A DNA stretch of 23,029 nt from positions 4,162-27,190 of the forward strand of contig CAJTMZ010000055.1 in NCBI GenBank assembly GCA_910577445.1. Reading direction: 5' to 3'. How positions within the stretch are numbered: the stretch's first letter is position 1; each line of letters begins with the position of its first letter. Below the pieces are notes generated by a model. It made no database searches. It saw only the letters and a list, made by a program, of their open reading frames with translations, and had not been told where the DNA came from. Shown here piece by piece: positions 15,415-22,192 of this stretch. The translations under genes and the position numbers were made by a program. Source of the stretch: an uncultured Lachnospiraceae bacterium (GTDB taxonomy: Bacteria > Bacillota > Clostridia > Lachnospirales > Lachnospiraceae).

Positions 15415-16287
15415 TCAGGCTTTCACCGCACCTGATACAATGCCTCCCACAATATACTTCTGCAGGAAAATAAACAGGACAATAATAGGCGCCACACACA
15501 TTACCAGAGCGGCCATCATCAGACCGAAATCGCTGGTAAATGTTCCCACAAAAGTACGGATAGCGATTGGAAGCGTATAAAGCTTTTCTCTTGTCAGCAC
15601 CAGACTGGGCAGCAGATAATCATTCCACAGCCCAAGAGTCTGAAGAATCATATTGGTGGCCAGAATGGGCTTCAGCAGAGGAAATACAATCTTCCAGAAG
15701 GTGTACATGGGGCCGGCTCCGTCGATATAAGCCGCTTCCTCCAGTGAGATGGGAATCCCCGTCTTGATAAATCCGTGACAGAGGAAGGTGGCAAATCCTG
15801 TGCCGTAGGCGAAGTTCATAACCACCAGAATCAACCGGGAATTAAGCAGTCCCAGCCTGCCGCCATAGATGGCCAGCACCGGCAGCATGATAACCTGAAA
15901 AGGCACCACCATGTAGGATATCAGCAGCAGATAGCTGATTTTGCAGGCCACATAATCCCTCCGTACCAGAATGTATGCGCACATGGACGAGAAAAAAATC
16001 AGTGCCGTTATGGAGAGCGCCGTCACAAAAAGCGAATTAAAAAACGCCTGGAAAAAGTTCATATTGATAAAGGCATTTTTGTAGTTGATAAACTGGGGGC
16101 CCATATCATCCACCAGATTTAAGGGGAATTTTATGATATTGACCTTCCTCTTAAAAGAGTTGATTAAAACCAGTACAAAAGGAACCATGTAAAGCACAAA
16201 GAGCACAAAAGCACCCGCGGTCAAAAGCATCCGTATGACTTTCTTTTTTGTTCCGCCAACCGCAGCCGCCGTATTTTTTTTATCCAT
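15415..16287 (-). CDS. Carbohydrate ABC transporter permease, MalG type
   Basis: This is one of the two membrane subunits of a CUT1 sugar importer. The 290-residue protein has about six hydrophobic helices, starting VIRMLLTAGAFVLFVLYMVPFVLVLINSF. The EAA loop that docks the ATPase is GIPISLEEAAYIDGAGPMYTFWKIVFPLLKPIL, with the conserved EAA and G, and lies toward the C-terminus as usual. The ATG overlaps the last base of the upstream permease stop (TAATG), with GGAGG about 10 nt before it, so the two are translated together. No ATPase gene is nearby; in Firmicutes a shared MsmK-type ATPase elsewhere commonly serves such importers. The nearby gtfA suggests an alpha-glucoside substrate. Confidence 0.94.
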   Translation of the reverse strand: MDKKNTAAAVGGTKKKVIRMLLTAGAFVLFVLYMVPFVLVLINSFKRKVNIIKFPLNLVDDMGPQFINYKNAFINMNFFQAFFNSLFVTALSITALIFFSSMCAYILVRRDYVACKISYLLLISYMVVPFQVIMLPVLAIYGGRLGLLNSRLILVVMNFAYGTGFATFLCHGFIKTGIPISLEEAAYIDGAGPMYTFWKIVFPLLKPILATNMILQTLGLWNDYLLPSLVLTREKLYTLPIAIRTFVGTFTSDFGLMMAALVMCVAPIIVLFIFLQKYIVGGIVSGAVKA

Positions 16288-17156
16288 TATGCCTCTACCT
16301 CCTTCCTGCTGGTGACTTTAAGCTGTATCAGAGCCACAATCAACATGATAATGAAGAACGCAAAAGCCTCTGCCTGTCCTTCCCCGTATTCATGGTAGGT
16401 AAAAGCTTTGTCGATAATGGTCATAACCGCCATCTTTGTGGAGTTGTAAGGCCCTCCTTCCGTCAGGGAAAGGTTCAGGTCATACACCTTAAAGGTAGTG
16501 GAAAGCGTCAGGAAGAAACAGATTGTAAACGACTGCATCATTAGAGGCAGACGAATCCGGGTCAGAATCTGGCTGCTGGTAGCGCCGTCGATTTTGGCCG
16601 CCTCTATGTAATCCTGGGATACCCCTACCAGTCCCGCGATATAAATCAGCAGCATATAGCCGGATTCTTTCCAGACCTGAACAATGACCATTGCCCAGAA
16701 CGCGGAAATCTCACCTCCAAGCATGGACTTTTCCGGGAAAACCGGCAGCGTGGTCAGCACACGGTTGAAAATAAACTGCCAGATAAAACCAAGCACTATG
16801 CCGCCAATCAGGTTCGGCGTAAAGAAACCCGCCCGCAGAAAGCTTTCTCCCCGAATGCCGCTGGTCAGCAGAACCGCCAGAAGAAAAGCTATTACGTTAG
16901 TCAGGCTCACCACCGCAATCACGTATTTAAAAGTCAGTAAAATAGACCCCCAAAATTCCGTATCATGGAACAACGCGATATAATTCTGTATGCCGACAAA
17001 TGTCTTTGTCGCGGCTATCCCGTCCCAATTTGTCATGGTAAGATAAATACCATAAAAGAACGGAATAATGACAAAAAGCAGAAATGCAGCCATGGACGGG
17101 CCGGCGAACATGGCAAAGAGCGCGGCCTTTCTTGAAAATTTTTCTTTTCTGTTCAT
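16287..17156 (-). CDS. Carbohydrate ABC transporter permease, MalF type
   Basis: This is the partner membrane subunit of the CUT1 importer. The 289-residue protein has the expected set of six helices, beginning ALFAMFAGPSMAAFLLFVIIPFFYGIYLT, and a WDG segment in the first external loop that is common in MalF-type permeases. The EAA loop reads LVGVSQDYIEAAKIDGATSSQILTRIRLPLM. GGGG lies about 7 nt before the ATG. It follows the binding-protein gene by 74 bp; that gap contains a strong stem-loop without a T run, which probably sets its expression below that of the binding protein. It overlaps the downstream permease by one base. Confidence 0.94.
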   Translation of the reverse strand: MNRKEKFSRKAALFAMFAGPSMAAFLLFVIIPFFYGIYLTMTNWDGIAATKTFVGIQNYIALFHDTEFWGSILLTFKYVIAVVSLTNVIAFLLAVLLTSGIRGESFLRAGFFTPNLIGGIVLGFIWQFIFNRVLTTLPVFPEKSMLGGEISAFWAMVIVQVWKESGYMLLIYIAGLVGVSQDYIEAAKIDGATSSQILTRIRLPLMMQSFTICFFLTLSTTFKVYDLNLSLTEGGPYNSTKMAVMTIIDKAFTYHEYGEGQAEAFAFFIIMLIVALIQLKVTSRKEVEA

Positions 17157-17177
17157 AGTTTTTACCCCATTTTTCAG

Positions 17178-17204
17178 AATGAGGCTGCGTTATACAGCCT
17201 CATT
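17178..17204 (-). other. Intercistronic stem-loop between binding protein and permease genes
   Basis: A perfect 10-bp inverted repeat, AATGAGGCTG (17178-17187) and CAGCCTCATT (17195-17204), surrounds a 7-nt loop in the gap between the binding-protein stop and the MalF-type permease start. On the transcribed strand no T run follows, so it looks more like an mRNA-stabilising 3' structure or a leaky terminator than a full terminator. Such elements commonly raise binding protein over permease levels. Confidence 0.65.
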
Positions 17205-17230
17205 TGCTATCTTGTTCCTGTTTTCAGGAA

Positions 17231-18631
17231 TTATCTGCCATTGGGTTCATTGTTTTTCCAGTAATCATTCAGTACGTCCGCTACGGCACGGATATCTCCC
17301 TCGCCGGTCATAAGCTTCTGAATAGAGGGCGTAATCGTGTCTCTGTAGTCGCTGGGGAAAGAAAGCGGCAGATAGGTAACCGTATCCCCATTGGAGATAT
17401 ACTCCATCAGAGCCTTGTTAATCGGGTCGGAAGGAACATTCGGATTATTGGTGAAAGCGCACACAATGCCAAGTTCCTCAATCAGAGCCTTCTGTCCCGC
17501 TTCGTCCATAACCAGATAATTCAGAAATTCCTTTGCAGCAGCCTGCTGTTCCTCAGTAGCATGAGAATTATCAACCACAATATATTTTGTAGGAGCAGCC
17601 ATTACCTTGCCGGCACTGGAAGAACCGTTGGGATACGCCATAATGGTATAGTCATCCGACTTGGACGCACCCATAGATTCCAGCTCAGGCCATGTCCAGG
17701 TTCCGTTTAACAAAAATCCCACCTCTCCGTCAGCCAGAGCAAGAACTGTCATGTCATGGTCGGCGTTCAGAGGGTCTGCCTTGTTGATATTGTATTCAGC
17801 CATTACCCTGCTCATAAGGTCCGCGTGCTTATAGAATAATTCATCTTCATAGATATCCTTGCCGCCTTTTACAGCGTCAACCAGAGCAAAAGCACCGTCA
17901 CCTGTACCGTCCTGATAAGCATAGAACGGATAGAAGTCATGGCCTACCATAGACCAGATATCAGGAAGAATCGCCACAGGCGTTTCCATACCGTTACCCC
18001 GCATTTCTTCCAGAAGCGCTTCAAAATCCTCAATGGACTTGTAATCGGCGGCTGCAAATTCACGGCCGATATTCTCTTCCACCACGGCTTTGTTCACAAC
18101 GATACAGTGGCTCTCCACCGTGAGAGGGAAACCGTAAAGCTTGCCGTCCACATACTTACTCATATCCGAGTACTCTGTCCATTCCTCGCCGTCCAGAGGA
18201 AGCAGATGCTCGGATGCAAAATCAAGTACGTTGGCATCGTCCACAACCGCCAGAATCGGAGCATCGCCGGACTGATAATTTGCCATCAGTGTATCATTGG
18301 GATTGGAAGTTTCGGTAATCTCAAAAGTAACGCCGTGGGCATCTCCCCACGCGCTGGTAACCTTCTTAAACGCGTCCGTAATTTCCGGCTTGGAATTAAG
18401 GAAAGTCAGAGTGATTCCGCCATAATCGGAGCCTCCCTCGTCTGATGCGGGAGCTTCTGCCTGTTCACTGCCATCAGCCTCATCGCTGCCTGTCTCTTCG
18501 GCCGGCGCGTCCGCCTCCGTGCCTGCTGCCGGCTCCGTGTTCTCTTTCGCAGCATCTCCGCCACTGCCGCAGGCCATCAATGATACTGCCATAGCCGCCG
18601 TCAGTAACATAGCAAGTACTTTTCGTTTCAT
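17231..18631 (-). CDS. Sugar ABC transporter solute-binding lipoprotein
   Basis: This is the external sugar-capturing lipoprotein for the two permeases downstream. The 466-residue protein starts MKRKVLAMLLTAAMAVSLMAC, with lipobox SLMAC and lipidated Cys21. An unusually long Glu/Asp/Ala/Gly-rich linker runs to about residue 68. A family-1 solute-binding fold follows (ITLFTFLN-like start ITLTFLNSKPEITDAFKK, and GEVGFLLNGTWTWPELES, the GxxAMxxxGxW-like motif). AAGGAGG lies 8 nt before the ATG. It is the first gene of an operon with both permeases and has a near-perfect sigma-A promoter overlapped by a LacI-type element. It belongs to a different binding-protein subfamily from the DUF3502 one at 307-1848. 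The ligand is inferred to be an alpha-glucoside from the neighbouring gtfA. Confidence 0.94.
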   Translation of the reverse strand: MKRKVLAMLLTAAMAVSLMACGSGGDAAKENTEPAAGTEADAPAEETGSDEADGSEQAEAPASDEGGSDYGGITLTFLNSKPEITDAFKKVTSAWGDAHGVTFEITETSNPNDTLMANYQSGDAPILAVVDDANVLDFASEHLLPLDGEEWTEYSDMSKYVDGKLYGFPLTVESHCIVVNKAVVEENIGREFAAADYKSIEDFEALLEEMRGNGMETPVAILPDIWSMVGHDFYPFYAYQDGTGDGAFALVDAVKGGKDIYEDELFYKHADLMSRVMAEYNINKADPLNADHDMTVLALADGEVGFLLNGTWTWPELESMGASKSDDYTIMAYPNGSSSAGKVMAAPTKYIVVDNSHATEEQQAAAKEFLNYLVMDEAGQKALIEELGIVCAFTNNPNVPSDPINKALMEYISNGDTVTYLPLSFPSDYRDTITPSIQKLMTGEGDIRAVADVLNDYWKNNEPNGR

Positions 18632-18681
18632 AAAATTATCCTCCTTTTTATATTTCGTGCTTGTTGCGTGTTGTACGCCAT

Positions 18682-18720
18682 ATTATATTTTATGCTTTCA
18701 TAAATGTCAATCGTTTACAT
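18682..18720 (-). promoter_or_regulatory. Importer operon promoter overlapped by LacI-type element O1
   Basis: On the minus strand a consensus TTGACA (18705-18710) and TATAAT (18682-18687) are 17 bp apart, giving a start about 44 nt before the binding-protein ATG. ATGTAAACGATTGACA (18705-18720, minus strand) overlaps the -35. It shares its ATGTAAACG half with the element at 18890, as expected for a repressor that blocks polymerase. A CcpA cre site is a weaker alternative because the second half does not fit that consensus. Confidence 0.78.
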
Positions 18721-18783
18721 ATGTATAATATCAACAAATTTATATATTTGTTTTTGTCCATAATCAATAACCAGGAGGGATTT

Positions 18784-18798
18784 ATGTAAATTTTACAT
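18784..18798. promoter_or_regulatory. Palindromic operator-like element O4
   Basis: ATGTAAA (18784-18790), a single T, then TTTACAT (18792-18798) form a perfect 7-bp inverted repeat midway between the two divergent promoters. It shares the ATGTAA half-site with the elements at 18705, 18890 and 18991. An AGGAGG-ATG-TAA arrangement overlaps it. This and the neighbouring entries account for the 436-bp gene-free stretch 18632-19067; the rest of that stretch is AT-rich and shows nothing else I can name. Confidence 0.45.
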
Positions 18799-18862
18799 GT
18801 ATTATACAGCTTTTTATGCGTTATTATTGTAAGTTTTAACATGATTTTATCCTCTGTTTTTA

Positions 18863-18906
18863 TTGACTTTCCCGCTTTATATTCTTATAATGTAAACGTA
18901 TTTAAT
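18863..18906 (+). promoter_or_regulatory. Phosphodiesterase promoter overlapped by LacI-type element O2
   Basis: TTGACT (18863-18868) and a perfect TATAAT (18886-18891) are 17 bp apart on the plus strand, giving a start near 18898 and a leader of about 170 nt. ATGTAAACGTATTTAAT (18890-18906) begins inside the -10 and covers the start site. It shares ATGTAAACG with the minus-strand element at 18705-18720, implying one regulator controls both directions. Confidence 0.75.
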
Positions 18907-18990
18907 ATATTGGTTTTTTATCTGCTTTATTTACCGTTTTGTTTTGACAAAACCTGTTAATTACCCTGATTTTTATTGAAAACCAGAAAT

Positions 18991-19004
18991 AATAACGATT
19001 ACAT
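18991..19004 (-). promoter_or_regulatory. Operator-like element O3 in the phosphodiesterase leader
   Basis: On the minus strand ATGTAATCGTTATT resembles O1 and O2 (ATGTAAWCGWT consensus) with one change in the half-site. It lies about 93 bp past the predicted start and 64 bp before the ATG, a position suited to an auxiliary operator for looping with O1 or O2. It could be chance in AT-rich DNA. Confidence 0.4.
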
Positions 19005-19067
19005 TTTACACATATCCAGAAACAAACATAACCAGCGCGTAAACCGCGCCGGGAAAGGAGTATTTCT

Positions 19068-20360
19068 ATGAGTCATTTAATCGTTGTATCCTCCGACGCC
19101 ATGGTCGGAGAAGACCTTGCCTATTTCAAAACGCTTTCCTCCTACCTCAAATGTTTTCAGGGAGGCGCGGAAATTACCAATGTTTCGTCCATCTATCCCT
19201 CCGTTACATTTCCCGCCCATGCCACCATGATTACCGGCATGTATCCGGAGCACCACGGCATTTTTTCCAACATGCAGTTAATTCCGGGCGGCGACCCAAC
19301 GCCCTGGCAGTGGAACTATGATTTTCTTAAGTGTACGGATATTTTCCGGGCTGCAAAAGCCGCCGGAAAGACTACGGCTGCCGTTTTCTGGCCGGTGACC
19401 GCAAACAATCCCGCCATCGACTACCATATCGCAGATTACTGGGCGCAGGGCGGTACGGACACTACCCTGCAGGCTTTCGCCAGAACCGGCTCTTCGCCGG
19501 AAGTACTGGAAATTGTAAAAAAACATCAACACCTCTTTTGGGGAAAGGAACGGGAACATCCCAACAGAGATGATTTTGGCATGGCCTGCGCGGCGGATAT
19601 TTTCCGCACTTTTAAGCCGAATCTCCTTTTTGTTCACCCCGCCAATATTGACGACGCGCGCCACACGGGAGGCGTTTTAGGCCCCCATTTGATTCCGGCC
19701 ATTGATGATTTGGACCGCTGGCTCAATAAGCTCTGGGCGGCGGTAGAAGAAACCGGAGAGGCGGAAAACACAGATATTTTTCTGGTCAGCGACCATGGCC
19801 AGCGGGACGTCCGCCGCAATATCAGCCTGAACGTGCTTTTTGCCGAGAATGGTTTCATTCGGCTCGCGGAGGATGGCTCGGTGGATTCCTGGGACGCCTA
19901 TTGCCTTTCCAACGGCATGTCAGCCCTGGTTTTCCTGCGGGATAAGGACGATTTGTGCCTGCAAAAAAAGGTTTATTCCTTTTTGGAGGAACTGCTGGAT
20001 GAGGAGGTTTACGGGTTTTCCCGTATCTATACCGAGGAGGAGTCCCGAAAGGAAGAGCGCTTCGGCGGACCTTTCTCCTTTGTATTGGAAACCGACGGCT
20101 ATACCAGCTTCGGCGATTACTTAAAACGCCCCCTGGTGCGGGATTTAAGCAATGAGGACTACCGGTTCGGGGCCGCCACCCACGGCTATTTGCCCAATAC
20201 CGGTCCCCAGCCCATCCTTTTGGCCAAGGGGCCTTCCATCCGGAAAAATGTAGTTCTTTCCGGAAGCCATATCGTCAACGAGGCGCCAACTTACGCCAAG
20301 ATATTGGGAGCCAGACTGCCGAATGCGGACGGAAAGGCGATTGATGAGATTTTGGTGTGA
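19068..20360 (+). CDS. NPP-type phosphodiesterase/nucleotide pyrophosphatase, cytoplasmic
   Basis: This is an alkaline-phosphatase-superfamily enzyme of the nucleotide pyrophosphatase/phosphodiesterase family, which cleaves phosphodiester or pyrophosphate bonds with two metal ions. The 430-residue protein has all metal and nucleophile positions: D10 (VVSSDA), nucleophile T47 in SVTFPAHATMITGMYPEHHGI, D195 and H199 in IDDARHTGG, D242-H243 in VSDHGQ, and H372 in ATHGYLP. There is no signal peptide or membrane anchor, so it should be cytoplasmic, unlike many secreted NPPs. AAAGGAG lies 8 nt before the ATG. It is divergent from the importer operon and shares operator-like elements with it, so its substrate may arrive through that importer. 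The precise substrate is unknown; phosphonoacetate hydrolase-like activity is another possibility within the superfamily. Confidence 0.9.
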   Translation: MSHLIVVSSDAMVGEDLAYFKTLSSYLKCFQGGAEITNVSSIYPSVTFPAHATMITGMYPEHHGIFSNMQLIPGGDPTPWQWNYDFLKCTDIFRAAKAAGKTTAAVFWPVTANNPAIDYHIADYWAQGGTDTTLQAFARTGSSPEVLEIVKKHQHLFWGKEREHPNRDDFGMACAADIFRTFKPNLLFVHPANIDDARHTGGVLGPHLIPAIDDLDRWLNKLWAAVEETGEAENTDIFLVSDHGQRDVRRNISLNVLFAENGFIRLAEDGSVDSWDAYCLSNGMSALVFLRDKDDLCLQKKVYSFLEELLDEEVYGFSRIYTEEESRKEERFGGPFSFVLETDGYTSFGDYLKRPLVRDLSNEDYRFGAATHGYLPNTGPQPILLAKGPSIRKNVVLSGSHIVNEAPTYAKILGARLPNADGKAIDEILV

Positions 20361-20382
20361 GGTAAGATATAGACCGTAGAAA

Positions 20383-20414
20383 AGGGAGCTTTCCGAGAAA
20401 TCAGAAAGCTCCCT
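20383..20414 (+). terminator. Likely terminator after the phosphodiesterase gene
   Basis: AGGGAGCTTTC (20383-20393) and GAAAGCTCCCT (20404-20414) form a perfect 11-bp stem with a 10-nt loop, 22 bp past the stop codon. The nearest T run on the plus strand is about ten bases beyond the stem, and only four T follow on the minus strand, so termination efficiency is uncertain. It may serve both this gene and the convergent VOC gene. Confidence 0.65.
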
Positions 20415-20499
20415 AAGATTCAGTTTTTTAATGTATATAAATCATAAACAAAAACGTCAATTCGTTGTTCTCCGCCACTCGAATCGGTAAACTGAAATT

Positions 20500-20961
20500 T
20501 TATGGGTATAAATAACCTTGCACATATTCTAACGAAACATCCATTCTTTCGGCAACCTGTTCATCAGTCATGCCAGTATTTTTAAATCTTTTTACAACGA
20601 TTTCCATACTTTCGCCGACTTCGATAATATGATAATCAGGGTCGTAAAATCTTATGACCCGCTGCCCCCAACTATGCTCTATCAAACCATGAACATATAC
20701 TATATCAAATTTCTTCACATGGTCTAAAAATGTGTCAAAATCTGTTTCTTCAAAAACAAGTTCAATTGCATTATTGTGCAGACTCACATCTTTATCAGCT
20801 ATAAAATGCTGCCAGGTATCCATAGTTTGAAGTGCAAATCCTCCGGTTAATGTAACATTAGCGCCTAAGTCTACAATAACGTCCAAGCCCAGAACATCGT
20901 GATAAAATCTTTTGCTGATTTCCATATCCTTAACCGATATAAGTGTACTTATATATTTCAT
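20500..20961 (-). CDS. VOC-family (glyoxalase/dioxygenase-like) protein
   Basis: This is a 153-residue member of the vicinal oxygen chelate superfamily. The N-terminal MKYISTLISVKDMEISKRFYHDVLGLDV is the classic first beta-alpha-beta unit, IELVFEETDFDTFLDHVKK supplies the centre, and VIRFYDPDYHIIEVGE is the second unit ending in the usual metal-ligand Glu. Reactions in this family range from glyoxalase to antibiotic sequestration, and nothing here decides which. The last 25 residues (GMTDEQVAERMDVSLEYVQGYL) resemble a short helix-turn-helix tail. I chose the ATG at 20961 because GGAGG lies 7 nt upstream; the ATG at 21018 adds 19 lysine/arginine-rich residues without support. It is AT-richer than the genes to its left, is monocistronic, and converges with the phosphodiesterase gene. 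Confidence 0.85.
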   Translation of the reverse strand: MKYISTLISVKDMEISKRFYHDVLGLDVIVDLGANVTLTGGFALQTMDTWQHFIADKDVSLHNNAIELVFEETDFDTFLDHVKKFDIVYVHGLIEHSWGQRVIRFYDPDYHIIEVGESMEIVVKRFKNTGMTDEQVAERMDVSLEYVQGYLYP

Positions 20962-21159
20962 TCTATTTCCTCCATAAATTATAAGCTGCCTGCGTCTTTT
21001 ATGTTTTGAGTATATCATTCACAGCATCCATTTTCTACCATAAAATATGGGGCACAGACAATTCTTGGTGGGTTATAAAAGCCGAGCTATTTTTATTGAA
21101 ATTTGGGGTGGGGGGTTTTCTTTTGTCTGCTATTATTTTCAGACATCAAGATACTTACT

Positions 21160-22056
21160 CTATATATTTTCATTTCCCAGATACTCTTTCATCAAATTCA
21201 TAGCCAGCTCCATTTGCGGGCTAATCCACTTATTTTTATGATAGATATAAAAAGAATTATACTTTTTTTCATCAAGTTCCGTTTTGATTGGCATGAGAGA
21301 ACCGCTTTTCAACTCTTCCCCGATAGAATACGTGGGAACAACCGCAATTCCCAAATTATTTATAACGCATCTTTTTACCGCTTCTATACTCTGTACTTTC
21401 ATGGGCGCATTGAGAACAATGTCTCTTTCTGCAAGGTATTTATCCATGTCCAACTGATAATAACCGTCCGGCTCATTACAAATCAAACTAAACGGCTTGC
21501 GTTGGTGCGGCGTAACAAAGTCAAGCAGGCTTATGTCCACAAAAGGAGAAGCAACAAGAACCGCTTTATAGTTACCAAGTTGCTTATGTATGACGCTATC
21601 GGGATAACTTTCTTTTTCACAGTTTATGCCTATATCGGCAGTTCCGTCCACAACAGACTGATTGATTTCCCCGGACTGTATGGAATTGATTACAAGCTGC
21701 ACATTAGGGGCTTCATGTGCAAATGCCCGGATAAATGGTTGCATATTATAGATTAAAATGGAGTCCGGGATTGCCAGTTTTAATAAACCGGATATTTCAG
21801 ACAGGCTTTTGCCATAATTTCCGATTTGTTCCGCTCCCTGTAAAATCATATCAACATAAGGCATAATATCCTTTCCTGCCTGCGTAAGTTCCATGCGTCT
21901 GCCTATTTTCTCAAACAATTTCAAAGCAAGTTCTTCTTCAAGCTGCTTTATCTGAAATGTTACTGTAGATTGTGTATAGCCCAATTTGTCCGCTGCCTTT
22001 TGGAAACTCCCCATTTCAAGAATTGTTTTGAATGTAATCAAATTTTTTGTATTCAT
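21160..22056 (-). CDS. LysR-family transcriptional regulator
   Basis: This is a DNA-binding regulator of 298 residues, standard length for the family. The N-terminal winged helix-turn-helix is NLITFKTILEMGSFQKAADKLGYTQSTVTFQIKQLEEELALKLFEKIGR (residues 5-53). The effector-binding domain starts near residue 91 (LLKLAIPDSILIYNMQPFIRAF) and includes the expected GIAVVPTYSIGEEL segment. It is divergent from the acyl-CoA dehydrogenase gene, with 136 bp between the starts, the usual LysR arrangement with its target. No strong AGGAGG is seen; the AAAAGGGG stretch upstream of the ATG may serve. The co-inducer is unknown, possibly an acyl-CoA-related metabolite by context. Confidence 0.93.
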   Translation of the reverse strand: MNTKNLITFKTILEMGSFQKAADKLGYTQSTVTFQIKQLEEELALKLFEKIGRRMELTQAGKDIMPYVDMILQGAEQIGNYGKSLSEISGLLKLAIPDSILIYNMQPFIRAFAHEAPNVQLVINSIQSGEINQSVVDGTADIGINCEKESYPDSVIHKQLGNYKAVLVASPFVDISLLDFVTPHQRKPFSLICNEPDGYYQLDMDKYLAERDIVLNAPMKVQSIEAVKRCVINNLGIAVVPTYSIGEELKSGSLMPIKTELDEKKYNSFYIYHKNKWISPQMELAMNLMKEYLGNENI

Positions 22057-22078
22057 ACGATTAATCCCCTTTTATGAT

Positions 22079-22107
22079 ATATTCAAAATATCGAATTATG
22101 AAATCGA
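22079..22107. promoter_or_regulatory. Candidate LysR binding region
   Basis: Between the divergent LysR and acyl-CoA dehydrogenase starts, TTC and GAA flank AAAATATC at 22082-22095, and TCGA (22091-22094) is mirrored by TCGA (22104-22107) across nine bases. Such interrupted dyads, about one helical turn wide, are typical LysR contact sites (T-N11-A class). The DNA is very AT-rich, so chance similarity is a real alternative, and I could not place a firm promoter here. Confidence 0.3.
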
Positions 22108-22192
22108 AAATATTTAATTTTTTTATATTTTATCCGGTGTTATTATAAACTGGCAGACAGTAAATATCAATCGGTTTAAAAGGAGGTTACGT

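Noticed and set aside
19125..19139. cre-like sequence TTCAAAACGCTTTCC at the start of the phosphodiesterase gene
   Set aside because: Both outer dinucleotides mismatch the CcpA consensus and it is in coding sequence; too weak to list.
20978..20983. TATAAT on minus before the VOC gene
   Set aside because: The implied start would fall inside the ribosome-binding site and there is no acceptable -35.
21102..21116. G-rich run between the VOC and LysR genes
   Set aside because: Only two G tracts on one strand, too few for a quadruplex; no other signal near it.
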